Numbered from the stretch's first letter, positions 18,227-27,609 are shown. The stretch is 64,000 bases of DNA from JBGCEZ01 sp045106735 (GCA_045106735.1 JBGCEZ010000020.1:70374-134373), one strand, 5' to 3'. Made by a program: numbers and translations. Notes: generated by a model from the sequence alone, not told the origin.

Positions 18227-19552
18227 GTGAATGCAGTCCTTCTCTCCATCGGCGATGAACTGATCATCGGCCAGACGCTCGATACGAACGCCGCCTGGAT
18301 GGCGGCGGCGCTGCTGGAGCGCGGGGTCGTCACCATCGAGCACCGGACCTTGCCCGACGACCGGGCCCGGATCGCCGCGGCGATTTCGGCGTCCGCGGCG
18401 ATCGCGGACCTTGTCCTGATCACGGGCGGGCTGGGGCCGACCGATGACGATCTGACACGGCCGGCAGTGGGCGATGTTTCGGATCCGGGGCACGAGCTGG
18501 TGGTCGACGACGTGGCCCGGGCTGGCCTGCTGAAGCGCTTCGCCGACCGCTCCATGGCATCAAGCAATCTGCGTCAAGCCCAGCGCCCGGCCTCGGCGCG
18601 CTGTTTGGACAACGAACATGGCACCGCGCCGGGGCTTGCGGTCCGCATTGGCGCCGCCGATGTCGTCGCATTTCCGGGGCCCCCGCGTGAAATGCAGCCG
18701 ATGTTCGAGCGCGAACTCTCGCTCATTCTTGCGGCTCGGGATGTTCCGCCGGCCCCGGTCACCGTCGTCCAGGTCTGCGCGGCTGGGATTGGCGAGTCTG
18801 ACGCGGCCGAGCGCCTCGGCGAACTCATGGAGCGCGGCGGTCCGGTCACGGTTGGGACGACGGCGTCAAAGGGGATCTTGAGCGCTCGCATCCGCGCGAC
18901 CGGAGCGTCGGCGGAGGCGGCGGCCAAACACGTCGCCGCTGCAGTCCGTGCGGCGTGGGGGCCGTACGTCTTTGGCGACGGCTCACGCTCGTTGCCGGCG
19001 ACGGTTGGTGATGCACTTGCGGCACGCGGACGGACGATTGTCACGGCCGAGTCCTGTACCGGCGGGGGGATCGGCGCTGCGTTGACCGGGGTGCCCGGTT
19101 CCAGTGCGTGGTTCTACGGCGGGTGGATCACCTACGACAACGTGGCCAAGGAGTCCGAGTTGGGCGTTTCGGCCGAGGCCATCGAAGCCGACGGCGCCGT
19201 CTCGCACGTCGTCGCCGAGGCGATGGCCCTCGGGGCGCTGCGGCGAGGATCGGCGAGCGATGCGGTGGCCGTGACGGGCATCGCCGGACCGGGCGGCGCG
19301 GTCCCCGGCAAGCCCGTCGGCACCGTCTGGATCGCGGTGGCGAGTCGCGGCGGCGGCGGCGGCGACAGCGAAACGCGAATCCGCGCCCGGCGTTTTCGCT
19401 TCCCGGGTGCCCGGGATGTCGTGCAACGGCGCACGATCGTGGCCGCCTTGACGATGGTGTGGCTCGGCCTGGTCGAGCGAGAATCTTGGGCTCCCCAGCC
19501 GCCCGAAGTCCCGCTCCTCTTTGAAGAGCCGATTTCGGCCGTCGATCCATGA
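18227..19552 (+). CDS. cinA: CinA-like protein / nicotinamide-nucleotide amidohydrolase
   Basis: 441 residues from the GTG at 18227 (VNAVLLSIGDELIIGQTLDTN), the only start that places the family N terminus correctly. Residues 1-170 are the MoaB/MogA-like COG1058 domain (LITGGLGPTDDDLT, LDNEHGTAPGL, FPGPPREM). Residues about 265-425 are the CinA C-terminal amidohydrolase domain with AESCTGGGIGAALTGVPGSS and AVTGIAGPGG. Together they are linked to NAD-precursor salvage (NMN deamidation and ADP-ribose pyrophosphatase activity). Slightly longer than typical (about 415) owing to Gly/Arg-rich inserts. Its stop overlaps the folK start by ATGA. Confidence 0.93.
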   Translation: MNAVLLSIGDELIIGQTLDTNAAWMAAALLERGVVTIEHRTLPDDRARIAAAISASAAIADLVLITGGLGPTDDDLTRPAVGDVSDPGHELVVDDVARAGLLKRFADRSMASSNLRQAQRPASARCLDNEHGTAPGLAVRIGAADVVAFPGPPREMQPMFERELSLILAARDVPPAPVTVVQVCAAGIGESDAAERLGELMERGGPVTVGTTASKGILSARIRATGASAEAAAKHVAAAVRAAWGPYVFGDGSRSLPATVGDALAARGRTIVTAESCTGGGIGAALTGVPGSSAWFYGGWITYDNVAKESELGVSAEAIEADGAVSHVVAEAMALGALRRGSASDAVAVTGIAGPGGAVPGKPVGTVWIAVASRGGGGGDSETRIRARRFRFPGARDVVQRRTIVAALTMVWLGLVERESWAPQPPEVPLLFEEPISAVDP

Positions 19553-20172
19553 GCGGGCTGGCCGGCGGTCTGGCCGGCGGGGAAATCGGCGGTCTGGCCG
19601 GCGATGGGACCGATCCGTCGGGCCGCGAGCCGTCGCGTTCGTGGGCCCACCCAACCTGGCCGGAGGTCTGCGTGGCTGTGGGGGCGAACCTCGGCCCGCG
19701 GCGTCGCACGATCGAATCCGCTGCCGCGAGGCTCGCGGGCTCACCGTTGGTGGAAGGGTTCCGGGCCAGCCGCCTGCACGAGACCGACCCGGTCGGCCCC
19801 GGAGGGCAGCCGGCGTACCTCAACGGGGCGTTCCGGTTCGCCACGGGGCTCTCGCCGGCGGGGCTCTTCGAGACCCTGATGGCGATCGAGCGAGATCATG
19901 GCCGTGACCGGGCGACGGAGGTGCGATGGGGGCCACGCCGACTCGACCTGGACCTGCTCTTTTACGGATCGCGGCTGATCCGCCGGCCGGGACTGCTGGT
20001 GCCGCATCCGCGGCTGCACGAACGCTCGTTCGTCCTGGAGCCGCTGGTCGAAGTCGCGGCCGAATGGCGGCATCCAGTTCTCGGACGCACCGTCCAGGAG
20101 CTGCGAGACCGTCTCGGCCCCTCGGGACCCTCTGGACCCTCTGGACCCTCGGGACCCTCGGATCCCGGCTGA
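19549..20172 (+). CDS. folK: 2-amino-4-hydroxy-6-hydroxymethyldihydropteridine pyrophosphokinase
   Basis: 207 residues; the ATG overlaps the cinA stop (ATGA), indicating translational coupling. The enzyme transfers pyrophosphate from ATP to the pterin in folate synthesis. Core motifs: VAVGANLGPRRRTIE (normally at the very start), TDPVGPGGQPAYLNGAF, RWGPRRLDLDLL (ATP/metal-binding Asp pair) and PHPRLHERSFVLEPL. The core is flanked by two unusual tails: an N-terminal Gly/Leu/Ala repeat of about 40 residues and a C-terminal run of Gly-Pro-Ser triplets (residues about 190-205) coded by a 9-nt tandem repeat. Confidence 0.92.
   Translation: MSGLAGGLAGGEIGGLAGDGTDPSGREPSRSWAHPTWPEVCVAVGANLGPRRRTIESAAARLAGSPLVEGFRASRLHETDPVGPGGQPAYLNGAFRFATGLSPAGLFETLMAIERDHGRDRATEVRWGPRRLDLDLLFYGSRLIRRPGLLVPHPRLHERSFVLEPLVEVAAEWRHPVLGRTVQELRDRLGPSGPSGPSGPSGPSDPG
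20116..20160. repeat. 9-bp in-frame tandem repeat in folK 3' end
   Basis: Five contiguous copies of GGACCCTC(T/G) (first copy GGCCCCTCG), each coding Gly-Pro-Ser, at the end of folK. The unit is a multiple of three, so copy-number change would alter tail length without breaking the frame. Confidence 0.85.
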
Positions 20173-20656
20173 TGGACCGTGGCCAGGCAATGAACTCCGG
20201 CGAGGGACGTTGGGCCGGCGGCGGGGGACGAACGGGCCGCGGGCCCGGCGGCTGTTGCATCTGACCGCGTCGGCCCGATGGGAGCCTGGCGGGCGATTCG
20301 CAAATCCGTCGGCTCGGGTCTCGGGCGGCTCCGCCCCGTCGTCGGCGTCTGACGTGTCCCGCGTTTCTGGGGCGGGGAGGGCGTGTCCACGAAGTTGTCC
20401 CAGTGCCGGCTCGGTGGCGACTCGGTGGCGACTCGGTGGCAATCTGGGGGGGCGAGTCCCGCTCGCTCTCGAATCGGCGGTTGCCCGGGGGGCAGAGCAT
20501 CGATCGGCCCTCGTCCAATTCCGCTGCTGTTGCCCTCGCCGTCGCCGTTGCCGTTTCCCGTCCGTAGTCCTCAGTCCTCAGTCCTGCACGCTGCCGGCTC
20601 GCCGCACTTCGGCCTGCCTCGCCTCGCCGGTTCTCGCTCCCCGGAGTCCTTCGCCG
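20173..20656. other. intergenic region, no gene seen
   Basis: 484 bp between folK and the thioredoxin-fold protein gene. Contains small direct repeats (GGTGGCGACTC twice near 20410-20435; AGTCCTC repeated near 20570-20582). A promoter for the next gene is expected here, but no clear match was found. Confidence 0.45.
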
Positions 20657-22078
20657 ATGTTTCATCTTCGATCGGTCCACGCGGTCCTCGCCGCCGCCGC
20701 CATCATCCTGGTCGCCGCTCCCGCCGTCGGCCAAATCGACCCGACCGGCCGCACCGGGGGCAAGCCCGCTGATCCGGCCAAGCCCGCGACTCCGGCCAAC
20801 CCGGCCGCGCCGGGGAACGACTTCAGCCTGATGAAGCCCGAAGGGCCTTCGCCGACGATCTTGGGACTCAAGGTTCCCAACGCGACCCGCAGTGACGACC
20901 TCACTCCCGCGGTGGCCGCCTTGAACCGGATGGTCGATGCGTACCGAAACGCTCCGGCGTTGGTTGAAGAAGTCGAACTGGTCCAGTTCTTCATGGACCG
21001 ATCGAAGGGGGTCATCAATGCTCGCGTGATACTCGGCGAGGGAACGGACGCCATGATCCAGACCCCGAGCTCGCGCATGATGACGATCGGGGATCGCTTC
21101 TACTACGAAGAGCCCGAGCGGTTTCAGGCGCGGTACGTCGATGTACCGTTGAAGACCGACATTCTGGTGACGGCGAGTGAGTCGCTCTCCAGTCAGCCGG
21201 CGATCGCTTGGCAGGTGCGAAGCCGCATCGGCGCGAATTCCGGTGAACTGATGCACGCGCTGGCCTTGGGCGTGCCCGATCCGACGTCCGTGACCGGCTA
21301 CGAGCGAGCGGTGCTTCCCGACGGAACACCGGTCGAGCGGATCACCATGAGCGCCCGCTCCGGATGGAGCATCGTGACGTTGGACTCGGACACGGGCTTG
21401 GTGCGGGCAATCGATGCGGACTACAAGCCTCCGGGAACGCCGATCGATTCGTTCCGCGTCAGCGTCCACGTCCGAACCAAGTCAACGATTTCCGAGGAAC
21501 TCGCCGAGCCGCTGGCGTTCGTTCCGGGCTCGCGCGAAGCGGTGATCGACATCGGTCAGCTTCGCGGCATCTCCCTGGTGAGCCGTCCGGTGGCCATCGG
21601 CGTCAAGATCGGCGATGTCGTCCCGGCATTCGAGGGACTGTCCGTGGAAGGAGAGGCGTACGACGTCCGCGCCCGGCTCGGACGCATCCAGGTCCTGGTG
21701 TTCTGGAATCTGCAGACGGTGGGATTCTTGAGCGGGGCGCCGAGGGTGACCGTGCTCGGGAACGCCGCCCGCGAACGCGATGGCGTGCCGGTCGACGTCA
21801 TCATGGTCAACTCGCTTGAGCGGACGGAAGACGAACAGAAATGGGACGAGGTCTTCGACTACTGGAAGGACGAACGCTTCGGGGTGCCCACGCTGTTCGA
21901 CGACTCGGATGAGATCGCTCGGACGCTCGGCATCACGCAGATTCCGACGACGGTGGTCATCGACCAGTACGGCCGGCTTGTTGGAGCCCAGGGAGCCATG
22001 GAGGCGGACTGGACACCCAAGGTGACGGAGTTGATCGAACGGGCGTCTTTGGCCGCGCCGCCCAAGCCCGGTGGCTGA
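20657..22078 (+). CDS. secreted protein with DUF2092-like and TlpA-like thioredoxin-fold domains
   Basis: 473 residues; GGAG lies 10 nt upstream of the ATG at 20657. A signal peptide (HAVLAAAAIILVAAPAVG) ends near residue 22. Residues 75-300 resemble outer-membrane-lipoprotein-carrier/DUF2092-type sheets (DAYRNAPALVEEVEL, RFYYEEPERFQARYV, ERITMSARSGWSIVTLD). Residues about 315-465 form a TlpA/redoxin-like thioredoxin fold (KIGDVVPAFEGLS, IQVLVFWNLQTVGFL, FGVPTLFDDSDEIARTLGITQIPTTVVID). The redox CxxC is absent: the site reads WNLQTVGF. It therefore cannot do thiol exchange and probably serves binding or folding outside the cytoplasm. Confidence 0.75.
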   Translation: MFHLRSVHAVLAAAAIILVAAPAVGQIDPTGRTGGKPADPAKPATPANPAAPGNDFSLMKPEGPSPTILGLKVPNATRSDDLTPAVAALNRMVDAYRNAPALVEEVELVQFFMDRSKGVINARVILGEGTDAMIQTPSSRMMTIGDRFYYEEPERFQARYVDVPLKTDILVTASESLSSQPAIAWQVRSRIGANSGELMHALALGVPDPTSVTGYERAVLPDGTPVERITMSARSGWSIVTLDSDTGLVRAIDADYKPPGTPIDSFRVSVHVRTKSTISEELAEPLAFVPGSREAVIDIGQLRGISLVSRPVAIGVKIGDVVPAFEGLSVEGEAYDVRARLGRIQVLVFWNLQTVGFLSGAPRVTVLGNAARERDGVPVDVIMVNSLERTEDEQKWDEVFDYWKDERFGVPTLFDDSDEIARTLGITQIPTTVVIDQYGRLVGAQGAMEADWTPKVTELIERASLAAPPKPGG

Positions 22079-22118
22079 CCGCGGGTCGCCGGTGACCGGT
22101 CCATCTTGAACAACGCAC

Positions 22119-22150
22119 AGCGGGCGACCGGATTGACCGGCCGCCCGCTT
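22119..22150 (+). terminator. probable terminator between convergent genes
   Basis: AGCGGGCG-a-CCGG then a 5-nt loop ATTGA then CCGG-c-CGCCCGCT, followed by TTTGC. It lies 41 nt after the thioredoxin-fold gene and 62 nt before the end of the convergent small gene, so it could serve both. Confidence 0.65.
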
Positions 22151-22211
22151 TGCTTGGCACACACACGGGTGCGTTCATTCGGGGAAAGCTGAACGCGGGC
22201 TTTGGGGCGCG

Positions 22212-22526
22212 TCAGATGCCGTTGTTTTCCTCGGCGTCTTCGTCTCGCTGGTCGTGTTCGCTCACGTCGCGGCTGGTCTCCTCGAGCAGACGGCGGAGGT
22301 AGGCGTTCTCGCGGCGCGTCGCCTCGAGGTCAAACACCAAGTACTTCACGCTCAACCGCAGGTAGTCGATCGACTCTTGCAGTTCGGTCACCGACGTTTG
22401 AATCCGGTCGCGGCGTTCCTTGGTGTCGGTCGCCAACTTCTCGAGCTTGCTTTGGTCCTCGTTCGGAAGCTCGTTGATCTTCTCGAGGAGCTCGTTCATC
22501 TTCGCGTCAAAGGCTTCATTCTTCAT
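22212..22526 (-). CDS. small coiled-coil protein, conserved hypothetical
   Basis: 104 residues, with AGGAAGGA ideally spaced before the ATG at 22526. The composition is strongly helical and charged (KMNELLEKINELPNEDQSK, TKERRDRIQTSVTELQESI, ATRRENAYLRRLLEETS) with heptads over residues 5-85, followed by an acidic tail DEDAEENNGI. No enzyme motif or membrane segment. It looks like a small adaptor or structural coiled coil. The first helix resembles Zn-independent transcription-associated coiled coils in planctomycetes, but no function can be assigned. Confidence 0.8.
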   Translation of the reverse strand: MKNEAFDAKMNELLEKINELPNEDQSKLEKLATDTKERRDRIQTSVTELQESIDYLRLSVKYLVFDLEATRRENAYLRRLLEETSRDVSEHDQRDEDAEENNGI

Positions 22527-23293
22527 TGTGCTTCCTTCCTCAGCCGAGCCCTCGGTGTGGGCTCGACTCCCTCTTCTGTGGTGATGGTTGCCTGCCGACT
22601 CGTATTCGGTGGCTGCATCTCATGTCACAACCCCCGGGCCGTTTTGGCCGCCGGGCGTGCCAACTTCGCCGAATCGCGGTGCGGAGCCGCCACGCCACCG
22701 ATTTTCGGACGGGGGCATCCGCGGCACTGACCGGTCGCGCAGGATGATGCTCGGCCGCACCATTGGGCGTGGCGACGGAGCAACCTGGCGGCGAGATGAG
22801 GTGTTGCGGCAACGCCGTAGGGCCGGACCGCGAACGATCGGGGCGTTCAGGCGCGGTTCGAGGCGAATACTGGCGCCGCCGTCGAGGGCGACGCGGAGGC
22901 TGACGTGGGGGGCGCGAGGGGTTGGCGCGAGGGGTTTGCGCCCGGGGGTGACTTCTGCGGGTGACTCCCGGGGGTGGCACCCGGGGGTGACACCTGGAGT
23001 GGACGCCTGGGGTCGACCGCGAGGTTGGCGCTGGGTCTGGGGCCGGAGTCGACGCCGAGGGGATTCGGGCGGTGGATCGTCGGCGGGGCCATGAGCGAGC
23101 CGGAGGCGGCGGTGCGGTGGCTCAGTGTGGAGCGAGCAGCCGGTTGAAAAAGCCCGTCTCGTCCTGAGTGCGATGCTTCCGTCCCGTGCGCGGAGCCGAA
23201 TCGAAGGCATCTCCAGTCGACACGTCGAGGTTCGGTGACGAAGCAACGAGAGGATGATCGTGCTCAGGACGGGGAAAGATCTTTGAACGGCTG
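22527..23293. other. intergenic region with G-rich repeats, no gene seen
   Basis: 767 bp without a supportable gene. It contains CCCGGGGGTGRCW-type 13-bp units at 22941, 22967 and 22980, the latter two contiguous, and GCGCGAGGGG twice at 22915-22934. The long G-runs could form quadruplexes. Upstream promoter region of the coiled-coil gene is included. Confidence 0.5.
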
Positions 23294-23929
23294 CTAGTGG
23301 CGAGCGCTCGGGCGACGGAGCGATTGTCGCGCGGCTGGTGGCGCGGCCGAGAGCATTCGGTCGAGCTGGGACCGCGGCAGATCGCACTCGGCGATCGTGC
23401 GCTGCAGATGCGTGTCGCGTTCGTTGGACCAGCGATCGAAGAACCGCTCCAGTTCGTGGCGATTGAATCGGCTGAGCGGATCGTCGAGGCCGGTCTGGGC
23501 GACGGCCCAGGCAATCAGCGAGTGGCCTTCGGGGCCGAAGCGGTAGAGCGAGAGCGTCCGCTCGAGGCGGGTGGTGGGCGCGGCGAACGGATCGCACGCT
23601 GTCTCGGGCAGTGACCGCATTGCTTCTTCGATTCGTCGGCCGTTGACATCGGCCAGCCAATCGTCGTCGGCAAACGTGCGAAAGAGTGCCGCCGCCGGCG
23701 CATCATCGACCACCGTCGACGTTCGCTCGTGGCCGTCGTCGGCCCGTTCCAATTCGACGTACCCAGTATTGAGCGTCTTGACGCCTTGCCCGGTAAAGCG
23801 AATCGAGACGCGCTGCGCCGAGCGGCCGTCGACTTGCACCGACTCAACCTTGGTGACAGCGCCAACGCCCCACTCGGGGCGGGTTGGATGTCGCACGGTG
23901 TCGCCAAAGGCGAACTGGTCGCGGCCCAT
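23294..23929 (-). CDS. DUF3553-domain protein
   Basis: 211 residues from the ATG at 23929 (MGRDQFAFGDTVRHPT), with GGAG 7 nt upstream; the frame extends 31 codons further but lacks support. Residues 5-60 are a small barrel of the DUF3553/KOW-like type: FGDTVRHPTRPEWGVG, VTKVESVQVDG, RVSIRFTGQGVKTLNTGYVEL. Such domains occur in helicase and CarD-like proteins and bind nucleic acid or protein. The remaining 140 residues are helical with no known domain (ESxALFRTFADDDW, LERFFDRWSNERDTHL). Cytoplasmic. Role unknown. Confidence 0.75.
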   Translation of the reverse strand: MGRDQFAFGDTVRHPTRPEWGVGAVTKVESVQVDGRSAQRVSIRFTGQGVKTLNTGYVELERADDGHERTSTVVDDAPAAALFRTFADDDWLADVNGRRIEEAMRSLPETACDPFAAPTTRLERTLSLYRFGPEGHSLIAWAVAQTGLDDPLSRFNRHELERFFDRWSNERDTHLQRTIAECDLPRSQLDRMLSAAPPAARQSLRRPSARH

Positions 23930-24427
23930 TTTGGACTCCGACTCGCGCGACCGGAAACGTTGCACGACGTGGACGATCCACGCGTGACAACTCTTCGGCC
24001 GAGCGAAGGGCAGGGAAATCATTGCTCATGCACGTCGCCCGCCGCGTTCAGCCAGCCTGAGGCGGCGATGGCGGCGAGCGGTCACGAGTATAGCACGATG
24101 CGGGTCGCATGAATCGGCGGTGGCGCTCGCGGTTCCCGCGGAAATTCCCGGCCGGTCCGGTCGCGGGACGTTCCGAGGCTCGGTTCCGTTTTGCCCCCCG
24201 TCACGCCGGGGAACTCTGGCCGTCGGGCCTTCTGGTCACACGCTTCTTTGCGGAATCGCGCCGCACTTCGCGGCGCCGTCTCCGCCCGCGTGGTTGATCC
24301 GGATCCTCTCGGTGGCGAAGCCCTCGCACCGGTCCGCGCCTCGAACGCCCGGGCAGAATCGCGAAAGTCGCCGCCGTCGCGCGTGGTCCGGCTTGCATTG
24401 GGGCGGGGATCGGTCAGACTGCCGCGC
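23930..24427. other. divergent intergenic region, no gene seen
   Basis: 498 bp between the DUF3553 and YmdB-like genes. The YmdB-like frame is open back to 24191 but shows no family similarity there. No promoter or structured RNA was recognised. Confidence 0.45.
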
Positions 24428-25273
24428 ATGTCATCACGCCAGATTCGTATTGCGTTCCTCGGGGACATCTTCGGCGCTCCCGGCCGGCGGGTGGTCGAAC
24501 AGCAACTTCCGGTGCTCCGCGCCGAACACGCTCCCGACCTGATCGTGGCCAACGCGGAGAACTGCTCCCGCGGTTCGGGGCTGTCGCCGGATCTCTACCG
24601 AAAGTTGCGCGGGTTCGGGATCGACGCCATCACGTTGGGCGACCATGTGTACCGCGACCAGCGGATCGTGCAGGTCATGGAGCGTGAAGGCGAACCGATC
24701 GCGCGTCCGGCGAATTTGCCGTCGCAAGCGACGGGCCGGCGATTCACTCGGATTCCGATCCCGGGAGCAGATCGAGACCTCTTGATCATCACCGTGCTCG
24801 GGCGCGTGTTCTTTCCGATTCCCGCCGACGACCCGTTCGCCGCGGTCGACGGCATTCTTGCTTCATTGCGCGGGCCGGCCCCGATCGTCTTGGTCGAGGC
24901 CCATATGGAAGCGACCAGCGAAAAGGCGGCGATGGGGCACCACCTTGACGGGCGAGTCGCCGCGGTTTTCGGGACGCACACGCACGTTCCGACCGCCGAC
25001 GCGCGGATCCTCCCAGGCGGGACGGCGTTCATGAGTGACGTGGGGATGTGCGGTCCGTACGACTCGTGTATCGGTCGCGACAAGCGGGCGGTCGTGCGGC
25101 ACATGACGACGGGGATGTACGTGCCGTTCGACATCGCCGATGGAGATGCCGCGATGTGCGGGGCCTTGGTCGACGTCGATGTCGATCGTGGACGAGCGAT
25201 GGCCGTCCAGCCGCTCCGCTATGAGGGGGATTACTCCCGCGAACCGTTTTCGGGGGCGCTGAGTCGGCAGTGA
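24428..25273 (+). CDS. YmdB-like metallophosphoesterase (TIGR00282 family)
   Basis: 281 residues from the ATG at 24428 (MSSRQIRIAFLGDIFGAPGRR). Bacillus YmdB is a cyclic-nucleotide phosphodiesterase of about 264 residues. Conserved motifs: LGDIFGAPGRR (metal Asp), VANAENCSRGSG (Asn/Glu), LGRVFFPIPADDPF, EATSEKAAMGHHLDGRV and FGTHTHVPTAD (His ligands), TAFMSDVGMCGP. One difference: the usual GNH motif reads LGDHVYRD (Asn to Asp). It probably cleaves cyclic nucleotides or related phosphoesters in the cytoplasm. Confidence 0.9.
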   Translation: MSSRQIRIAFLGDIFGAPGRRVVEQQLPVLRAEHAPDLIVANAENCSRGSGLSPDLYRKLRGFGIDAITLGDHVYRDQRIVQVMEREGEPIARPANLPSQATGRRFTRIPIPGADRDLLIITVLGRVFFPIPADDPFAAVDGILASLRGPAPIVLVEAHMEATSEKAAMGHHLDGRVAAVFGTHTHVPTADARILPGGTAFMSDVGMCGPYDSCIGRDKRAVVRHMTTGMYVPFDIADGDAAMCGALVDVDVDRGRAMAVQPLRYEGDYSREPFSGALSRQ

Positions 25274-26074
25274 TCGCCTGCCGGGCCTCGGTGCGTCCGC
25301 GGCTGAAAGGCGGTCTGAGACCCGCCGGCGGTGGGGTTGGCGTGCGTTGGGGGCGTATCGGGTGGAGCACGTTCGTCCGGTGTGGTGTTCCGTCTGACAT
25401 GCCCTGTCTGTGAAGATGCGGGGAATGGGATGTGTTGGCGAATTCCGGTCAGCGTCTTGCGTCGATCTGGGCCGACCTCGCGCAAGGCTGACCGCGTTCG
25501 CTCGACGAAGACTCCGGTTCCGGCGAACCCAGCTTTTTTACCGTCCTCCCTCTTGATTTTCAGACCGAAAACCGATCCGATGGGGGCGTCGATGGTGGAC
25601 GGAGTTCGCTCTGTCCAGGAGAGACCATCGCCACGTGAGAAGAGAGAGAACACCCGCCGCAGCTGAGGAGACTGCAGCCCCCGACGGAATGAATTTGATC
25701 ACCGGAAATGCGCTTCGTCGCCCGGTGGTGCTGCGTGATCGTGTTGGTTCACATCAACGATGCTCAGGACGTGGAGTCTGAGCATGGTCGATGGAGTCTT
25801 CCCGTTGCGTTCCGTTGCCCTCTATTCCTTTTCGCTTGGTGGATGGTCAACAGCGGTGCCCGTAAGGGTGCGGCAAGTTGTTCCATCGTCCCTGGCATGA
25901 TGCCGGTAGTGAACGCGTACGCGGTCGGCCGCGTCTGAACTCCGAGACATTCTGTTCATCCGTGTCTGATTGGTGCGGCGTGGGCGGAGAGGCTCTCGAC
26001 GACGGACTCCCGGGGGTGTGGAGGCCGCAATGGCTCGTGGGCAGGGGACAATGGTGGGGAAGGGAGTGGGCGGC
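25274..26074. other. intergenic region upstream of sigma-54 activator, no gene seen
   Basis: 801 bp without a supportable gene on either strand. It carries one perfect dyad at 25760-25785. The sigma-54 activator frame is open back to 25970 but with no similarity in that part. Confidence 0.5.
25760..25785. promoter_or_regulatory. perfect inverted repeat, possible operator
   Basis: ATGCTCAG and CTGAGCAT, 8-bp perfect arms separated by 10 bp, about 290 bp upstream of the sigma-54 activator start. Either a protein-binding dyad or an RNA hairpin. Confidence 0.35.
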
Positions 26075-27019
26075 ATGGCACTCGGGAGGAGTGATGCTGT
26101 AGCTGGGGACGCGATGCGTCCACGGACGCCGCGTCCGTATGAGGCCATGGCCGAACGCGCCGCGCGTTCTGCGTGCACCATTTTGCTGACCGGGGAAACC
26201 GGCGTCGGCAAGGGGCACGTCGCTCGCTGGCTGTGGAAGACGAGTCTCCGCGCCGATCAGCCGTACATCCCGGTGAATTGTGGCGCGATCCCGGAGTCGC
26301 TCATCGACTCCCAATTGTTCGGTCACGTCAAGGGAGCGTTCAGCGGGGCAACCAATGAGCATCCCGGACTCGTCCGGGCGGCCGAAGGTGGCACGCTGTT
26401 TCTCGACGAAGTTGGCGAGCTCCCATTGTCCGCGCAGACCAGATTGCTCCGTCTGCTGCAAGAACGTGAAATTCAGCCGGTCGGTCTCTCGCATCCCGTC
26501 AAGGTTGATGTGCGCATCGTTGCGGCGACGAACGTCGATCTTCGGGCCGCGGTCGAAGAAGAGCGATTCCGACGCGACCTTTTCTATCGGCTTGATGTGG
26601 TGCGCATCGATGTTGAGCCACTCCGCCAACGGCGCGATGAAATCCCCGTCCTGATCGAGACGTTCAACACCGAATTCGCCGGGCTCTACGGCCAGCCGCA
26701 GCTCGAGATTTCACCGGAGGCGCACGCGGTTCTGGCTGGCCACCCGTGGCCTGGCAACGTGCGGCAGCTGCGAACCGTACTCGAACGTCTTCACGTGCTC
26801 GCTCCCGATGACCTGGTGACCCCCACGTTGCTGTGGGAAGTTGGGCAGGTGCCGAGTGTTGAAGCATCGAGTGAATCGCCGCTGGATCGAGTGCGTCGCG
26901 AAGAGATCGAGCGCGTCCTGGGGGCGTGCGACGGTTCGATTACCAAGGCGGCCAAGGTCTTCGGCGTGCACCGGAGCACGCTCCACCGCTGGCTGCGCGA
27001 ATCACCCACCGACGGGTGA
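26075..27019 (+). CDS. sigma-54-dependent transcriptional activator without sensor domain
   Basis: About 314 residues from the ATG at 26075, which has AGGGAG about 8 nt upstream; ATGs at 26051 and 26114 are alternatives. The AAA+ domain begins almost at once: Walker A GETGVGKG, PYIPVNCGAIPESL, the sigma-54 contact loop as GAFSGA instead of GAFTGA, Walker B GGTLFLDEVGELP, VRIVAATNVDL, and FRRDLFYRLDVVRIDVEPLR. The C terminus is a Fis-type helix-turn-helix (GSITKAAKVFGVHRSTLHRWL). There is no receiver, GAF or PAS domain, so activity must be set by expression, by a partner or by DNA binding alone, as in PspF. It binds enhancers and opens promoters with RpoN, which is not in this window. Confidence 0.92.
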   Translation: MALGRSDAVAGDAMRPRTPRPYEAMAERAARSACTILLTGETGVGKGHVARWLWKTSLRADQPYIPVNCGAIPESLIDSQLFGHVKGAFSGATNEHPGLVRAAEGGTLFLDEVGELPLSAQTRLLRLLQEREIQPVGLSHPVKVDVRIVAATNVDLRAAVEEERFRRDLFYRLDVVRIDVEPLRQRRDEIPVLIETFNTEFAGLYGQPQLEISPEAHAVLAGHPWPGNVRQLRTVLERLHVLAPDDLVTPTLLWEVGQVPSVEASSESPLDRVRREEIERVLGACDGSITKAAKVFGVHRSTLHRWLRESPTDG

Positions 27020-27576
27020 CGGCCGGCCGCGTCGGATGAGTCGCCCGTTCGGTGGCGAGTGAGCGAGTGAGCGGGTGAGGGGGGGGCGCAAGTGGTCGAT
27101 CGCTCGGCCCGTCGCCACCTCAGTCAATGAGCGTTTCCGGCGCGTCGTGGATCCTCACCCGATGATCCGGCAGCGGGTCCGCCGCTGGCTCTTGCCTTTT
27201 CAGTTCGGATGCAGCCCCCTCGGCAGCGAGGCCTTGATGGCTTCCCTGTGTGGGGGCTTGTTGCATGTGGGCAGAGAGGTCCCTCGCCTGCGTGGCGTGG
27301 CCGGAGGCTACGTGAGGCGAGGTGAGGCGAGGCGCGGATCGGGCCCGCTCCGGGCCGTGTGTTGCCTTGCCGGCGATCCGCGCGAACCGTATGGAATCGA
27401 CGGCCAGTCCTCGCCAGTCCACTCTGAGCCGGCGTCGCTGGAGGTTCGGACGATGGGGGTTGCCGTCCGCCGGGGCATCATGCCTGGCCGAGGGGGGCGC
27501 CCGCGGCGTCGGCCGCGAAATCGACAATGGGTGGTCTGCCGGCCCTGGTGGTGCCGATCATGACCGGGGCCTCGTC

Positions 27577-27609
27577 GGGACCTCTTCGGGACCTCTTCGG
27601 AGGTTCTTC
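27577..27609. repeat. 11-bp tandem repeat, 3 copies
   Basis: GGGACCTCTTC twice and a third variant GGAGGTTCTTC, contiguous, in non-coding DNA downstream of the sigma-54 activator. Confidence 0.7.

Noticed and set aside
18610..18650. Second sigma-54 promoter (TGGCACC...CTTGC) inside cinA
   Set aside because: The two elements are about twice too far apart and lie within coding sequence.
22588..23094. Short plus-strand frame of 168 codons in the G-rich intergenic region
   Set aside because: No ribosome site, repetitive Gly/Arg composition, crosses the G-rich repeats.
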